From contig JAIXOR010000072.1 in NCBI GenBank assembly GCA_027486655.1, forward strand, positions 1 to 64,000: 64,000 bases of DNA, read 5' to 3'. A program made the position numbers and the translations under genes. Positions 54,905 to 62,639 of the stretch are shown here, piece by piece; position 1 is the first letter of the stretch; each line of letters starts with the position of its first letter. The DNA comes from Verrucomicrobiaceae bacterium (lineage in GTDB: Bacteria; Verrucomicrobiota; Verrucomicrobiia; Verrucomicrobiales; Akkermansiaceae). The notes beneath the pieces were generated by a model. The model had not been told where the DNA came from. It worked only from the letters and a program-made list of their open reading frames with translations, and searched no databases.

Positions 54905-56386
54905 TTACTTCAACAGGGCGAGAATCGGCTGCGGCCAGATGCCGAACACGAGAGTGGCGATCGTGAGCACGGCGACGCAGGCTTTCGAGATGAGCGGCAA
55001 AGTGACGTGAGCTTTCTGGCCGGGCTGCACCCACCACATGGCGCGGACCACGTTGAGGTAGTAGTAGAATCCGGCGGCCGCGGCGATGAAAGCCACGCCG
55101 ATCGCCGCCCAGAGGCCGGCGTTCACCGCGAGTTGGAAGACGAGGAACTTGCCGATGAATCCTGCGGTGAGCGGGACACCCGCCAGTGCGGCCAGCAGCA
55201 CCGTGAGCGCGAGGGCCAGCGTCGGATTGGTCTGCCCCAGGCCGTTGAAGTCAGTGATCGACTCGCCATCCCGCTGGATGCGCACCTGGGCGAGGATGAA
55301 GAACACGCCCAGAGTCATGAGCAGGTAGGTGGCGAGATAAACCGAGACCACCTGTGCGGAGCCGAGTCCGTTGTCAGTGCCCGGTGCTCCGCTGGCCAGG
55401 GCGAGCAGCAGGAATCCGGCGTGCGCGATGGACGAGTAGCCGAGCAGCCTCTTGAAATTCGTCTGGGGAATGGCGGCAAGGTTGCCGAACAGCAGGGTGG
55501 CGATCGAAAGGACGCCGATCAGCTTGAGCACAGGTCCGCGCGTCAGTTCGCTGGAGAGGAAGGGCTCCAGGAAATGAATCATCAGGATGAAACCCGAGGC
55601 CTTCGAACCCACCGAGAGAAACGCGGTGGTGGGGGTGGGCGCACCCTGATAGACGTCTGGAATCCAGACCTGCATGGGGACCGCGCCGATCTTGAATCCA
55701 AGGCCGACCATCACCAGGGCGATGCCGAAGAGCAGGCCGGTGAGGGGAATCGAGGCCGAACGTCCGTCCTCAAGCATGCCTGCGATGAGATCCAGGTCCA
55801 TGGTTCCCGTGCTGCCATAGACCCAGGCGATGCCATACACGAGGAATCCGGTGCTCAGCGCGCCGAGGATCAGGTATTTCACACCGGCCTCCAGCGAGCC
55901 GACGTTGCGGCGCATGAAGGCGACCAGGATGTAGAAGGTGACGGTGACCAGCTCGAGCGCGACAAAGGCCCCTGCGAGGTCCTTGGCGGATGCCAGCCAC
56001 ATCATGCCGGAGCATGCGAGGACCGGCAGCGCGTAAAACTCACCCGTGCCGTTTTCGGATCCCGGATGATCGGTGTAGCGCGCGAGGATCTTGCGGTAAT
56101 CGATGGCCAGCAGGACGACCAGAATCGTCGTCACCAGGGCAAAGACCTTGTAGAAGCGGGAGAGCGGGTCGAACTGATAGAAATTCCAAAGCGTCCACTT
56201 CGCCCAGCCGGATCCGGGCGAGGCATCGGGACCGATGGCAAAAGGCGTGAATGCGAGGATGAACACAAGGCCGATGGCGGCGGCGACTCCGACCCATGCC
56301 TTGCTCTTCGAGGAAACGAAGGCTTCGGCCAGGAGCAGCAGGAGCCCCAGCGTGACGGTCAGTGCTTCGAGGTAGTAGGCGGGCAT
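54905..56386 (-). CDS. nuoN: NADH-quinone oxidoreductase subunit N
   Basis: 493 residues, about 14 membrane helices. Antiporter-like core motifs are visible: LACSGMMWLASAKDLAGAFVALELVTVTFYILVAF (conserved Glu in the helix before) and KIGAVPMQVWIPDVYQGAPTPTTAFLSVGSKASGF with the channel Lys; QTNFKRLLGYSSIAHAGFLLL follows. It is one of three proton-pumping antiporter-like subunits of complex I. It is the last of the nuo genes in the window, preceded by a 52-base spacer with 7-base repeats. Confidence 0.96.
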   Translation of the reverse strand: MPAYYLEALTVTLGLLLLLAEAFVSSKSKAWVGVAAAIGLVFILAFTPFAIGPDASPGSGWAKWTLWNFYQFDPLSRFYKVFALVTTILVVLLAIDYRKILARYTDHPGSENGTGEFYALPVLACSGMMWLASAKDLAGAFVALELVTVTFYILVAFMRRNVGSLEAGVKYLILGALSTGFLVYGIAWVYGSTGTMDLDLIAGMLEDGRSASIPLTGLLFGIALVMVGLGFKIGAVPMQVWIPDVYQGAPTPTTAFLSVGSKASGFILMIHFLEPFLSSELTRGPVLKLIGVLSIATLLFGNLAAIPQTNFKRLLGYSSIAHAGFLLLALASGAPGTDNGLGSAQVVSVYLATYLLMTLGVFFILAQVRIQRDGESITDFNGLGQTNPTLALALTVLLAALAGVPLTAGFIGKFLVFQLAVNAGLWAAIGVAFIAAAAGFYYYLNVVRAMWWVQPGQKAHVTLPLISKACVAVLTIATLVFGIWPQPILALLK

Positions 56387-56438
56387 GGAGAAAGGTTGCT
56401 AGTGTTCAGTTTTCAGTTTTCAGGGAAGAAAGCTGAGA
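56387..56438 (-). repeat. 7-base tandem repeat in front of nuoN
   Basis: Counting in sevens from the start codon, plus-strand units AGTGTTC, AGTTTTC, AGTTTTC stand in succession at 56401-56421, flanked by degenerate units. On the mRNA this reads as GAAAACT/GAACACT repeats, G-poor, with no Shine-Dalgarno site. It fills the entire spacer between nuoM and nuoN. Confidence 0.8.
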
Positions 56439-57872
56439 TCACTTCAGGAGATTGAGGAGAAGGTTCGGATAGAGACCCACGGCGAAAAGCGCGAGGATGA
56501 GCAGCAGCGCGGGGATGCGGTCGGCCAGGCTGAGGTCTGCGGCGGATTCCGTGGATTTCACCGCCGGGCCCTGGAAGATGTTCCGGTAGGCGCGGAGCAT
56601 GTAAACGGCGGAGATGACCACGCCCCAGATCGACAGGATGCAGGCGATCTGCACCGGGCCGAGGCCCTTGGTGGGATCGTAGCCCTTGAACGCGGAAAGG
56701 AACACGAGCACCTCACCGGAGAAGTTGGCCAGTCCCGGCAGGCCGATGGAGGCCATGGCGGCGATGCCGAAGAGGAAGGCAAGGGTGGGCGCGGACTTGG
56801 CCAGGCCGCCGAGGTCCTGGAGATCGATCGAACCGGTGCTGCGCTCGATGCGGTCGGTGAGGCCGAAGAGCAGGGCGATCGAGACACCGTGGGCGAACAT
56901 CAGGAGCACGGCCGCGGGTTTGGCCAGCGGGTTTTCCGGGAAGGCGACGAGCGCGGCGATGGCGAGGAAGATGTAGCCCATGTGCATCACCGAAGAATTG
57001 CCGAGCATCCCGTCGAGGCGCTTTTGCGAGATCGTCACGAATCCGCACCACAGGATGTTTCCTAACAGAAGAACGAGCAGCGGGGTGAGCCAGGCGTTCA
57101 TGCCCTCCGGCACGAGCGGGACCGCGAGGCGGAGCAGGCCGTAGAGACCGAACTTCTTGAGCACGCCGGCATGCAGCATGGCGACGGGAGCCGGTGCGCT
57201 GGCATAGGCCGGAGCGGCCCAGGAGTGGAATGGAAAGAGCGAGACGAGCGTGCCGAATCCGACGATGAGCAGCGCGGCGATGCCCTTCTGGGCGGCGGGA
57301 TCGATGGTGCCTGCGGCCTTGACCATCTGGCCCATGTTGAAGGTGCCCGTGAGGTTGGCCAGCCAGACGAGACCGGCGAGCAGGACGATCGACCCGAGGC
57401 CGAGGTAGATGGTGATTTTCCAGGCCACCTCCTTGCGGTCTCCGCGGCCGAGCATGCCGATCATCAGGAAGGTCGGGATCAACGCGAGCTCGTGGAAGGC
57501 GTAGAAGAAAAACAGGTCGGTGGCGGCAAAGGCACCGAGAGCCCCGGCGGAGATCAGCAGGGAGGATCCGAAGTAGAGTTTCTCCCGGCCTTCCGGTGCC
57601 TTGCCGGAGAGGACTGCGGCGAGCGTGACGATCACCGTGAGCAGCACCATCACCGCGCTCATGCCGTCAGGGAAGCCGAAGGCGAGGTTCATCGCCGGCT
57701 TGGCGAGCACGGGAATCGAGAAGTCCCAGCACCCGCATTTCCAGGTGAATGCGGCATAGGTGCCGAGCACGAGGTTGACCGCGGCGGCGGCGATCGCGGT
57801 GAGCCGTGCGGGCGCGCCCAGAAGGATCGCGATGAAGGCGACGACGGGAAGAAAGACGATCAGGGCGAGCAT
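56439..57872 (-). CDS. nuoM: NADH-quinone oxidoreductase subunit M
   Basis: 477 residues, multi-helix. Identifying segments are FFYAFHELALIPTFLMIGMLG (with the essential Glu in HELAL), FHSWAAPAYASAPAPVAMLHAGVLKKFGLYGLLRLAVPLVP (channel Lys) and RLDGMLGNSSVMHMGYIFLAI. Antiporter-like, a proton channel in the membrane arm of complex I. Four bases separate it from the nuoL stop. Good family length (about 480-510). Confidence 0.96.
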   Translation of the reverse strand: MLALIVFLPVVAFIAILLGAPARLTAIAAAAVNLVLGTYAAFTWKCGCWDFSIPVLAKPAMNLAFGFPDGMSAVMVLLTVIVTLAAVLSGKAPEGREKLYFGSSLLISAGALGAFAATDLFFFYAFHELALIPTFLMIGMLGRGDRKEVAWKITIYLGLGSIVLLAGLVWLANLTGTFNMGQMVKAAGTIDPAAQKGIAALLIVGFGTLVSLFPFHSWAAPAYASAPAPVAMLHAGVLKKFGLYGLLRLAVPLVPEGMNAWLTPLLVLLLGNILWCGFVTISQKRLDGMLGNSSVMHMGYIFLAIAALVAFPENPLAKPAAVLLMFAHGVSIALLFGLTDRIERSTGSIDLQDLGGLAKSAPTLAFLFGIAAMASIGLPGLANFSGEVLVFLSAFKGYDPTKGLGPVQIACILSIWGVVISAVYMLRAYRNIFQGPAVKSTESAADLSLADRIPALLLILALFAVGLYPNLLLNLLK

Positions 57873-57876
57873 GGGA

Positions 57877-59724
57877 TCAAAGGAAAACGGTGAAGTAGAT
57901 GACGAGGATCACGCCGAGGCCGAAGGCGTAGGCATAGCCCTGGAGTTGGCCGGATTGGAGTTTCCGGAACAAGCCGCCGAGGCTGGCTGCGCCGCGGCTC
58001 AGTCCGCCGACGAGCAGACCGTTGATGAGCAGTTCGTCGAAGAAGTGGATGATCGCCGCAAAGGCGTCCTGGAAATAGCGGACGAGCACGCGGTCGTAGA
58101 AACCGTCGACGTAGAATCGGTTGCGGAAGAGCGGGATGGAAACCGGATCCTTGTCTTTACCTTTGTAGAAGAGGAAACCGGCGATCAATCCGAGCACGAG
58201 CGAAGCGATGGACGCGCCGAGGATGATGCCATGACCTTCGGTGTGGCCATGGGCGTTCGCCCGGGGATCGATGGCGCTGAGTGCACCGGTGAGCCATGCG
58301 GAGCCGATGGCCATGCCGGCGAGGAGGACCAGCGGCACAAACATCAAGGGGCCCACTTCGTGAGCGTGATCGGCGTTTTCCGAACGGGGCTTGCCAAGGA
58401 AGGCGACAACGAAGGCCCGGGTCATGTAGAAGGTGGTGAGAAACGCGACGAACACCGCGATGCCGAAGAGCGCTTTGTTTTTGCCGAAGGCGGCAGCGAG
58501 GATCTCCTCCTTTGAGTAGAAGCCCGAGGTCACGAAGGGCACGGCGATGAGCGCCGCGGTGCCGATGGCGAAGGTGATGCCGGTGATGGGCATCTTCTTG
58601 AGGAGGCCACCCATTTTCCAGATGTCCTGCTCGTGGTGGCAGGCATAAATCACCGCTCCGGAACCGAGGAAGAGCAGCGCCTTGAACCAGGCGTGCGTGA
58701 ACAGGTGGAACATGCCGGCCTCGCCATGAACGAGACCCACGGCCATGACCATGTATCCGAGCTGCGAGAGGGTGGAGTAGGCGAGCACGCGCTTGATGTC
58801 ATCCTGCTGTGTGGCCATCAGCGCGGCGACCAGTGCGGTGATGCCACCGGTCCAGGCGATCACGTTGCTGGCGAAAAGCCCCTCGAAGACATCCGCCCCG
58901 AGGGAGAGTTGCACGCGGAACAGCATGTAAACCCCGGCAGCCACCATCGTCGCGGCATGGATGAGGGCGGAAACCGGGGTGGGGCCTTCCATGGCGTCCG
59001 GCAGCCAGACATGCAGGGGGAGCTGGGCGGACTTGCCGACCGCTCCGCAGAAGATGCAGAGCACGGCCGTGGAGAGGATGACGCTGAAAGCCGCGGAATT
59101 CTGGGTGAAGTAGGCGGCGTTTTCGGTTCCGAACGATGCGAGTCCTGATTTCATCGCATCGAACGAGAGGGTGCCGGTGATGCCCCACAGCATGAGGATG
59201 CCGATCAGGAAACCGAAATCGCCCACGCGGTTGCAGAGGAAGGCCTTCTTCGCGGCGTCCGCTGCGGAGTCTTTCTGATACCAGTGGCCGATGAGCAGGA
59301 AGGAACTCAGGCCGACCAGCTCCCAGAAGATGAAGGTCATGATGAAATTGTCCGCGAGCACGATGCCCGTCATCGAGAACATGAACAGGGAAAGGCCGGT
59401 GAAGTAGCGGTTGCGGGCCTCGTCCTCCTTCATGTAGGCCAGCGAGAACAGGTGGACCAGCGTGCCGATGCCGGTGACTACGATCATCATGCCGGTGGAA
59501 AGCGCGTCGAGCCGGATGCCGATGTTGATGTGGAAGTCGCCGATGCTTGCCCAGTGGATGGGATCCGGCGAAGTGGTTTTTCCGAGCAGAAGAAACGAAA
59601 GAACCAGCGTGGCCAAGGCCGAGGCGGTGGAAACCAACGGCACCAGCGGGGATTTCCGCAGGACAAGTTGGTTCGCCGCGGCGGCGACGAGCGGCAGGAA
59701 GAGAAGGATCCAGGCGAGGGTCAT
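57877..59724 (-). CDS. nuoL: NADH-quinone oxidoreductase subunit L
   Basis: 615 residues, the largest membrane-arm subunit. Visible are FIFWELVGLSSFLLIGHWYQKD, CIFCGAVGKSAQLPLHVWLPDAMEGPTPVSALIHAATMVAAGVYMLFRV (the Lys/His proton path), DIKRVLAYSTLSQLGYMVMAVGL, and a C-terminal part with the lateral helix (HFFDELLINGLLVGGLSRGAASLGGLF). Length fits NuoL (about 610-650). It is preceded by a 43-base spacer made of heptamers. Confidence 0.97.
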   Translation of the reverse strand: MTLAWILLFLPLVAAAANQLVLRKSPLVPLVSTASALATLVLSFLLLGKTTSPDPIHWASIGDFHINIGIRLDALSTGMMIVVTGIGTLVHLFSLAYMKEDEARNRYFTGLSLFMFSMTGIVLADNFIMTFIFWELVGLSSFLLIGHWYQKDSAADAAKKAFLCNRVGDFGFLIGILMLWGITGTLSFDAMKSGLASFGTENAAYFTQNSAAFSVILSTAVLCIFCGAVGKSAQLPLHVWLPDAMEGPTPVSALIHAATMVAAGVYMLFRVQLSLGADVFEGLFASNVIAWTGGITALVAALMATQQDDIKRVLAYSTLSQLGYMVMAVGLVHGEAGMFHLFTHAWFKALLFLGSGAVIYACHHEQDIWKMGGLLKKMPITGITFAIGTAALIAVPFVTSGFYSKEEILAAAFGKNKALFGIAVFVAFLTTFYMTRAFVVAFLGKPRSENADHAHEVGPLMFVPLVLLAGMAIGSAWLTGALSAIDPRANAHGHTEGHGIILGASIASLVLGLIAGFLFYKGKDKDPVSIPLFRNRFYVDGFYDRVLVRYFQDAFAAIIHFFDELLINGLLVGGLSRGAASLGGLFRKLQSGQLQGYAYAFGLGVILVIYFTVFL

Positions 59725-59767
59725 AGGGAGTGGAAAGTGATCGGTGAACGGTGATCCGTGTCAGGGC
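59725..59767 (-). repeat. 7-base tandem repeat in front of nuoL
   Basis: Read in sevens from the start codon, five consecutive plus-strand units end in GT (for example GATCGGT, GAACGGT, GATCCGT at 59739-59759); on the mRNA each begins with AC. The unit occupies the whole nuoK-nuoL spacer. No Shine-Dalgarno site. Confidence 0.85.
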
Positions 59768-60085
59768 TCAGCCTTTCAGGCTCGCGAGTTCGTCGGTATG
59801 GATGGTCTGGCGGGCGCGGTAGAGGGCGACGATGATGGCAAGTCCCACCGCGACCTCGGCGGCGGCCACGGTGATCACGAAGAACACGAGCATCTGGCCC
59901 TTGTAGTCCGGCAGCCCGTTCACGGTGTTGAACCGGGAGAAGGCGACGAGGCTGAGGTTGGCCGCACTGAGCATCAGTTCGAGGCACATGAAGACGACGA
60001 TGATGTTCCGGCGCAGCACCACTCCGGCGAGGCCGATGGCGAAAAGCAGCCCGGAGACAAGGAGGTAGTCGTTTAACGAAGCCAT
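59768..60085 (-). CDS. nuoK: NADH-quinone oxidoreductase subunit K
   Basis: 105 residues, three membrane helices: [43 protein letters not shown] (with the conserved membrane Glu) and [26 protein letters not shown] (second conserved Glu). Typical length of the family (about 100-110). Part of the hydrophilic-to-membrane connection in complex I. Confidence 0.96.
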   Translation of the reverse strand: MASLNDYLLVSGLLFAIGLAGVVLRRNIIVVFMCLELMLSAANLSLVAFSRFNTVNGLPDYKGQMLVFFVITVAAAEVAVGLAIIVALYRARQTIHTDELASLKG

Positions 60086-60119
60086 GGGATGAATGAGCGG
60101 AATGGGTGTCTGCGGGCGG
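60086..60119 (-). repeat. G-poor leader in front of nuoK, weak 7-base phase
   Basis: 34 bases between nuoJ and nuoK, C/A/T-rich on the mRNA with no Shine-Dalgarno site. Units of seven can be placed but show less sequence repetition than the nuoJ, nuoL and nuoN spacers. Confidence 0.3.
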
Positions 60120-60680
60120 TTACTCCGCCTGTTTCTTGGAAAGGGCGACCACGCCCACCGTGGCGACGAGCAGAAGCACGCCGAGGATCTGGAGCGGAAG
60201 ATTGTATCCGGTGAAGAGTGTCTGGCCGATCAGCTGCACGTCGGGAAGCCGGCCATCCTTGAGAGCGGTGGCGATTCCGCCCTGGCTGAAATGGGTGGCG
60301 GCTCCGGCCAGGGTGGCGGCATCAAGCGGAGGGGCCACCTTGTCCGGTGTGTTCGAAAGGATCCCGATCAACTGGACCAGGAAGGCGATCACCAGGGAAA
60401 GACCCGCGGCGAGCGGGGCGAAGCCCTTGGCGCGCTTCTGCTCGTCCGTTAGATCCAGCAGCATGATGATGAACAGGAACAGGACCATCACCGCACCCGT
60501 GTAGACAAGGATCTGGATCACCCCGACGAAGAAGGCACTCAGGCCGATGAAGAGCCCTGCCAGGCCGACGAAGCAGGTGACGACCGACATCGCGCTGGAG
60601 ACCGGGTTGCGGAAGGCGATGACCGCACAGCCGCCGATGAGCATGATGGTCGAGAACAACCAGAAGAGGTAGGAGGGCAT
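60120..60680 (-). CDS. nuoJ: NADH-quinone oxidoreductase subunit J
   Basis: 186 residues with five predicted membrane helices. The family segment [32 protein letters not shown] (conserved Tyr/Glu-less helix with YTGAVMVLF) identifies it. It ends [11 protein letters not shown] 57-base heptamer-repeat spacer separates it from nuoI upstream. Confidence 0.95.
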   Translation of the reverse strand: MPSYLFWLFSTIMLIGGCAVIAFRNPVSSAMSVVTCFVGLAGLFIGLSAFFVGVIQILVYTGAVMVLFLFIIMLLDLTDEQKRAKGFAPLAAGLSLVIAFLVQLIGILSNTPDKVAPPLDAATLAGAATHFSQGGIATALKDGRLPDVQLIGQTLFTGYNLPLQILGVLLLVATVGVVALSKKQAE

Positions 60681-60737
60681 GGAGGAAGGAGGAATCGTGG
60701 AAGGTTTTACCGATGACCGGGGACGGCGGACTGAGGA
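60681..60737 (-). repeat. 7-base tandem repeat in front of nuoJ
   Basis: Counted from the start codon, the spacer on the plus strand runs as two identical units GGAGGAA, GGAGGAA, then degenerate units, then ACCGATG, ACCGGGG, ACGGCGG, ACTGAGG at 60709-60736. Each of the last four begins with AC in the same phase, ending exactly at the nuoI stop. On the mRNA the units next to the start read TTCCTCC, opposite in sense to a Shine-Dalgarno site. Confidence 0.85.
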
Positions 60738-61304
60738 CTACTTCAGCTCATTCCATTTGTTGACGAGTCCGGTGCGCACGCCGCCGATTTCGTAGAGCTT
60801 CTTTTTGTCGTGAACCATGTCGGCGCGCTTCAGGCCGGTGATGAGGTAATCCTTGCGGAGGAAGATGGCCTGCTCCGGGCAGACTTCCTCGCACATGCCG
60901 CAGTAGATGCAGCGGATCATGTCGATATCGAACTCGGCCGGGCGTTTCTCGACCTTGGCCCAGGGGTCGTCGGAGGGGATTTCACCGGGCTTGATCCGGA
61001 TCGCCTTGGGCGGGCAGATGAATTCGCAGAGCTGGCAGGAAACGCAGCGTTCGCGCCCCTGTTCGTCGGTGACCAGGGCCGGCGCACCGCGGTAGTAGTC
61101 CGGGAAATGCGAGTCCCAGCGCTGCTCGGGGAACTGCATGGTCACCCCGAGACCGGAGGATTCGAGGGACTTGGCTCCCATCGAGCGGCCGCGCAGCGAT
61201 TTGACCGCATGGGTCATGGTCAGGAAGAACCCTTTGATGAGAGCTCCGAAGTAAACCTTTTCTCCGAAGTTGAGTTTGGGGCGCTGGAGTTTGACGACGG
61301 CCAT
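60738..61304 (-). CDS. nuoI: NADH-quinone oxidoreductase subunit I (two 4Fe-4S ferredoxin)
   Basis: 188 residues. Two classical cluster motifs, CVSCQLCEFICPPKAI and CIYCGMCEEVCPEQAI, give clusters N6a/N6b that pass electrons from NuoG to NuoB. An N-terminal hydrophobic/basic region (GALIKGFFLTMTHAVKSL) anchors it to the membrane arm. Length fits the family. Confidence 0.97.
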   Translation of the reverse strand: MAVVKLQRPKLNFGEKVYFGALIKGFFLTMTHAVKSLRGRSMGAKSLESSGLGVTMQFPEQRWDSHFPDYYRGAPALVTDEQGRERCVSCQLCEFICPPKAIRIKPGEIPSDDPWAKVEKRPAEFDIDMIRCIYCGMCEEVCPEQAIFLRKDYLITGLKRADMVHDKKKLYEIGGVRTGLVNKWNELK

Positions 61305-61347
61305 GAGGTGAGTGGGGAAGTGGGGATTCGGGATCTGGATTCGGCTG
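61305..61347 (-). repeat. 7-base periodic leader in front of nuoI
   Basis: 43-base spacer. Plus-strand units AGTGGGG, ATTCGGG, ATCTGGA, TTCGGCT lie in one phase at 61319-61346, giving CCGAATC/CCCACTT-type units on the mRNA. No Shine-Dalgarno site. Confidence 0.6.
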
Positions 61348-62607
61348 TCAGAGGCGGAGTGGCTTCGGGCGTTCTTCGGAGACCTTGGCCACCCAGATCA
61401 CGGCGCCGGTGAGGGCGACGAGCAGGACGGCGCCGGTGCCGATGATGGCCGCGGTGAGCTCCGGTGCGGCGATGATGAGGGCGGCAAGGAACACATTGAT
61501 GAGGGCGGCCTCGAAGAAGATGACCCAGCCGAGCTTCATCAACTGGTCGTAGCGGAAGCGCGGCACCGTCCAGCGGACGAGGATGAAGAACAGGATGAAG
61601 GCCACCAGTTTCGCCACGAAGACACCGAGGTGGATGAGCCCGCCGATCTGGAACTCGCCGATTTTCAGGTCGTTGATGAATTTGTCGGCACCGAAGCCCA
61701 CCGACCAGCCGCCGAGGAAGAGCGTGATGATGAGCGCCGAGCCAATGACCATGGCCGCGTATTCACCCATGAAGAACAGCGCGAACTTCATCGAGGAGTA
61801 TTCGGTGTGGTAACCACCGACGAGCTCGGTCTCGCACTCCGGCAGGTCGAAGGGCATCCGGTTGGTTTCCGCGAAGATCGAGATGGTGAAGATGATGAAC
61901 GAGATGAAGGCGGGGATCCAGAACAGGGCGGTCTGCATGTCCGGCAGGGAAATCTGGCCGTTTTTCCAGAAAGGAAGGAGCAGCCAGCCGTTCTCGGCCT
62001 GGTGCTGGACGATCCGGCCGAGGTTCAGCTCGCCGAAGTAAAGAAGCACCGGAATGATCGAGAGTCCCAGCGAGATCTCGTAGGAGATCATCTGTGCGGT
62101 GGAGCGCACACCGCCGATGAAGGGAAACTTCGAGTTCGACGACCAGCCCGCCAGCGTGATGCCGTAGACCGAGAGCGAAGAGACGGCGAAAACAAACAGC
62201 GGACCGACATCGAGATCCGCAATGACCAGTTTTTCCGTGTGCCCGAAAATCGTGATCGGCGAACCGAAGGGCACCACACACACGGTGATCAGCGCCGGGA
62301 TCACGGTCAGCGCGGGAGCCATCCAGTAAAACGCCGTGCGCACATGGGCCGGGGTGAAGTCCTCCTTGAGAAAGAGCTTCAGGCCGTCCGCCACCGGCTG
62401 CACGAGTCCGAAGAAATGAAAGTCCTTCTTGAAGCCGAGCAGCGAGAGCGGAATGCCCACGCGGTTCGGACCCACGCGGTCCTGGATGACGGCGGAAAAG
62501 CGGCGCTCGAAGTAAACCGAAACGGGAACGAGCGGCAGCACGACGACGAATGTCAGCGCGACGACCTTGACGAGGATGATGGCGAGCTGGATGAGGAGTT
62601 CCGGCAT
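61348..62607 (-). CDS. nuoH: NADH-quinone oxidoreductase subunit H
   Basis: 419 residues, about eight or nine membrane helices. Quinone-site and family motifs: PVSVYFERRFSAVIQDRVGPNRVG, GWSSNSKFPFIGGVRSTAQMISYEISLGLSIIPVLL, AETNRMPFDLPECETELVGGYHTEYSSMKFALFFMGEY. It is longer than E. coli NuoH (325) because of an additional C-terminal helix region. It forms the quinone chamber with NuoB/D. Confidence 0.97.
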   Translation of the reverse strand: MPELLIQLAIILVKVVALTFVVVLPLVPVSVYFERRFSAVIQDRVGPNRVGIPLSLLGFKKDFHFFGLVQPVADGLKLFLKEDFTPAHVRTAFYWMAPALTVIPALITVCVVPFGSPITIFGHTEKLVIADLDVGPLFVFAVSSLSVYGITLAGWSSNSKFPFIGGVRSTAQMISYEISLGLSIIPVLLYFGELNLGRIVQHQAENGWLLLPFWKNGQISLPDMQTALFWIPAFISFIIFTISIFAETNRMPFDLPECETELVGGYHTEYSSMKFALFFMGEYAAMVIGSALIITLFLGGWSVGFGADKFINDLKIGEFQIGGLIHLGVFVAKLVAFILFFILVRWTVPRFRYDQLMKLGWVIFFEAALINVFLAALIIAAPELTAAIIGTGAVLLVALTGAVIWVAKVSEERPKPLRL

Positions 62608-62639
62608 GGAGAGTCGGTGGTGAGAAATGGAATCAGCGG
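62608..62639 (-). repeat. Short G-poor leader in front of nuoH
   Basis: 32-base nuoG-nuoH spacer, C/T/A-rich on the mRNA without Shine-Dalgarno. Heptamer phasing is possible (units ending CTCTCC and CACCG) but weak. Confidence 0.3.

Noticed and set aside
54815-56455. 546-codon open frame on the plus strand
   Set aside because: Antisense to nuoN; charged, low-information product with no recognisable feature.
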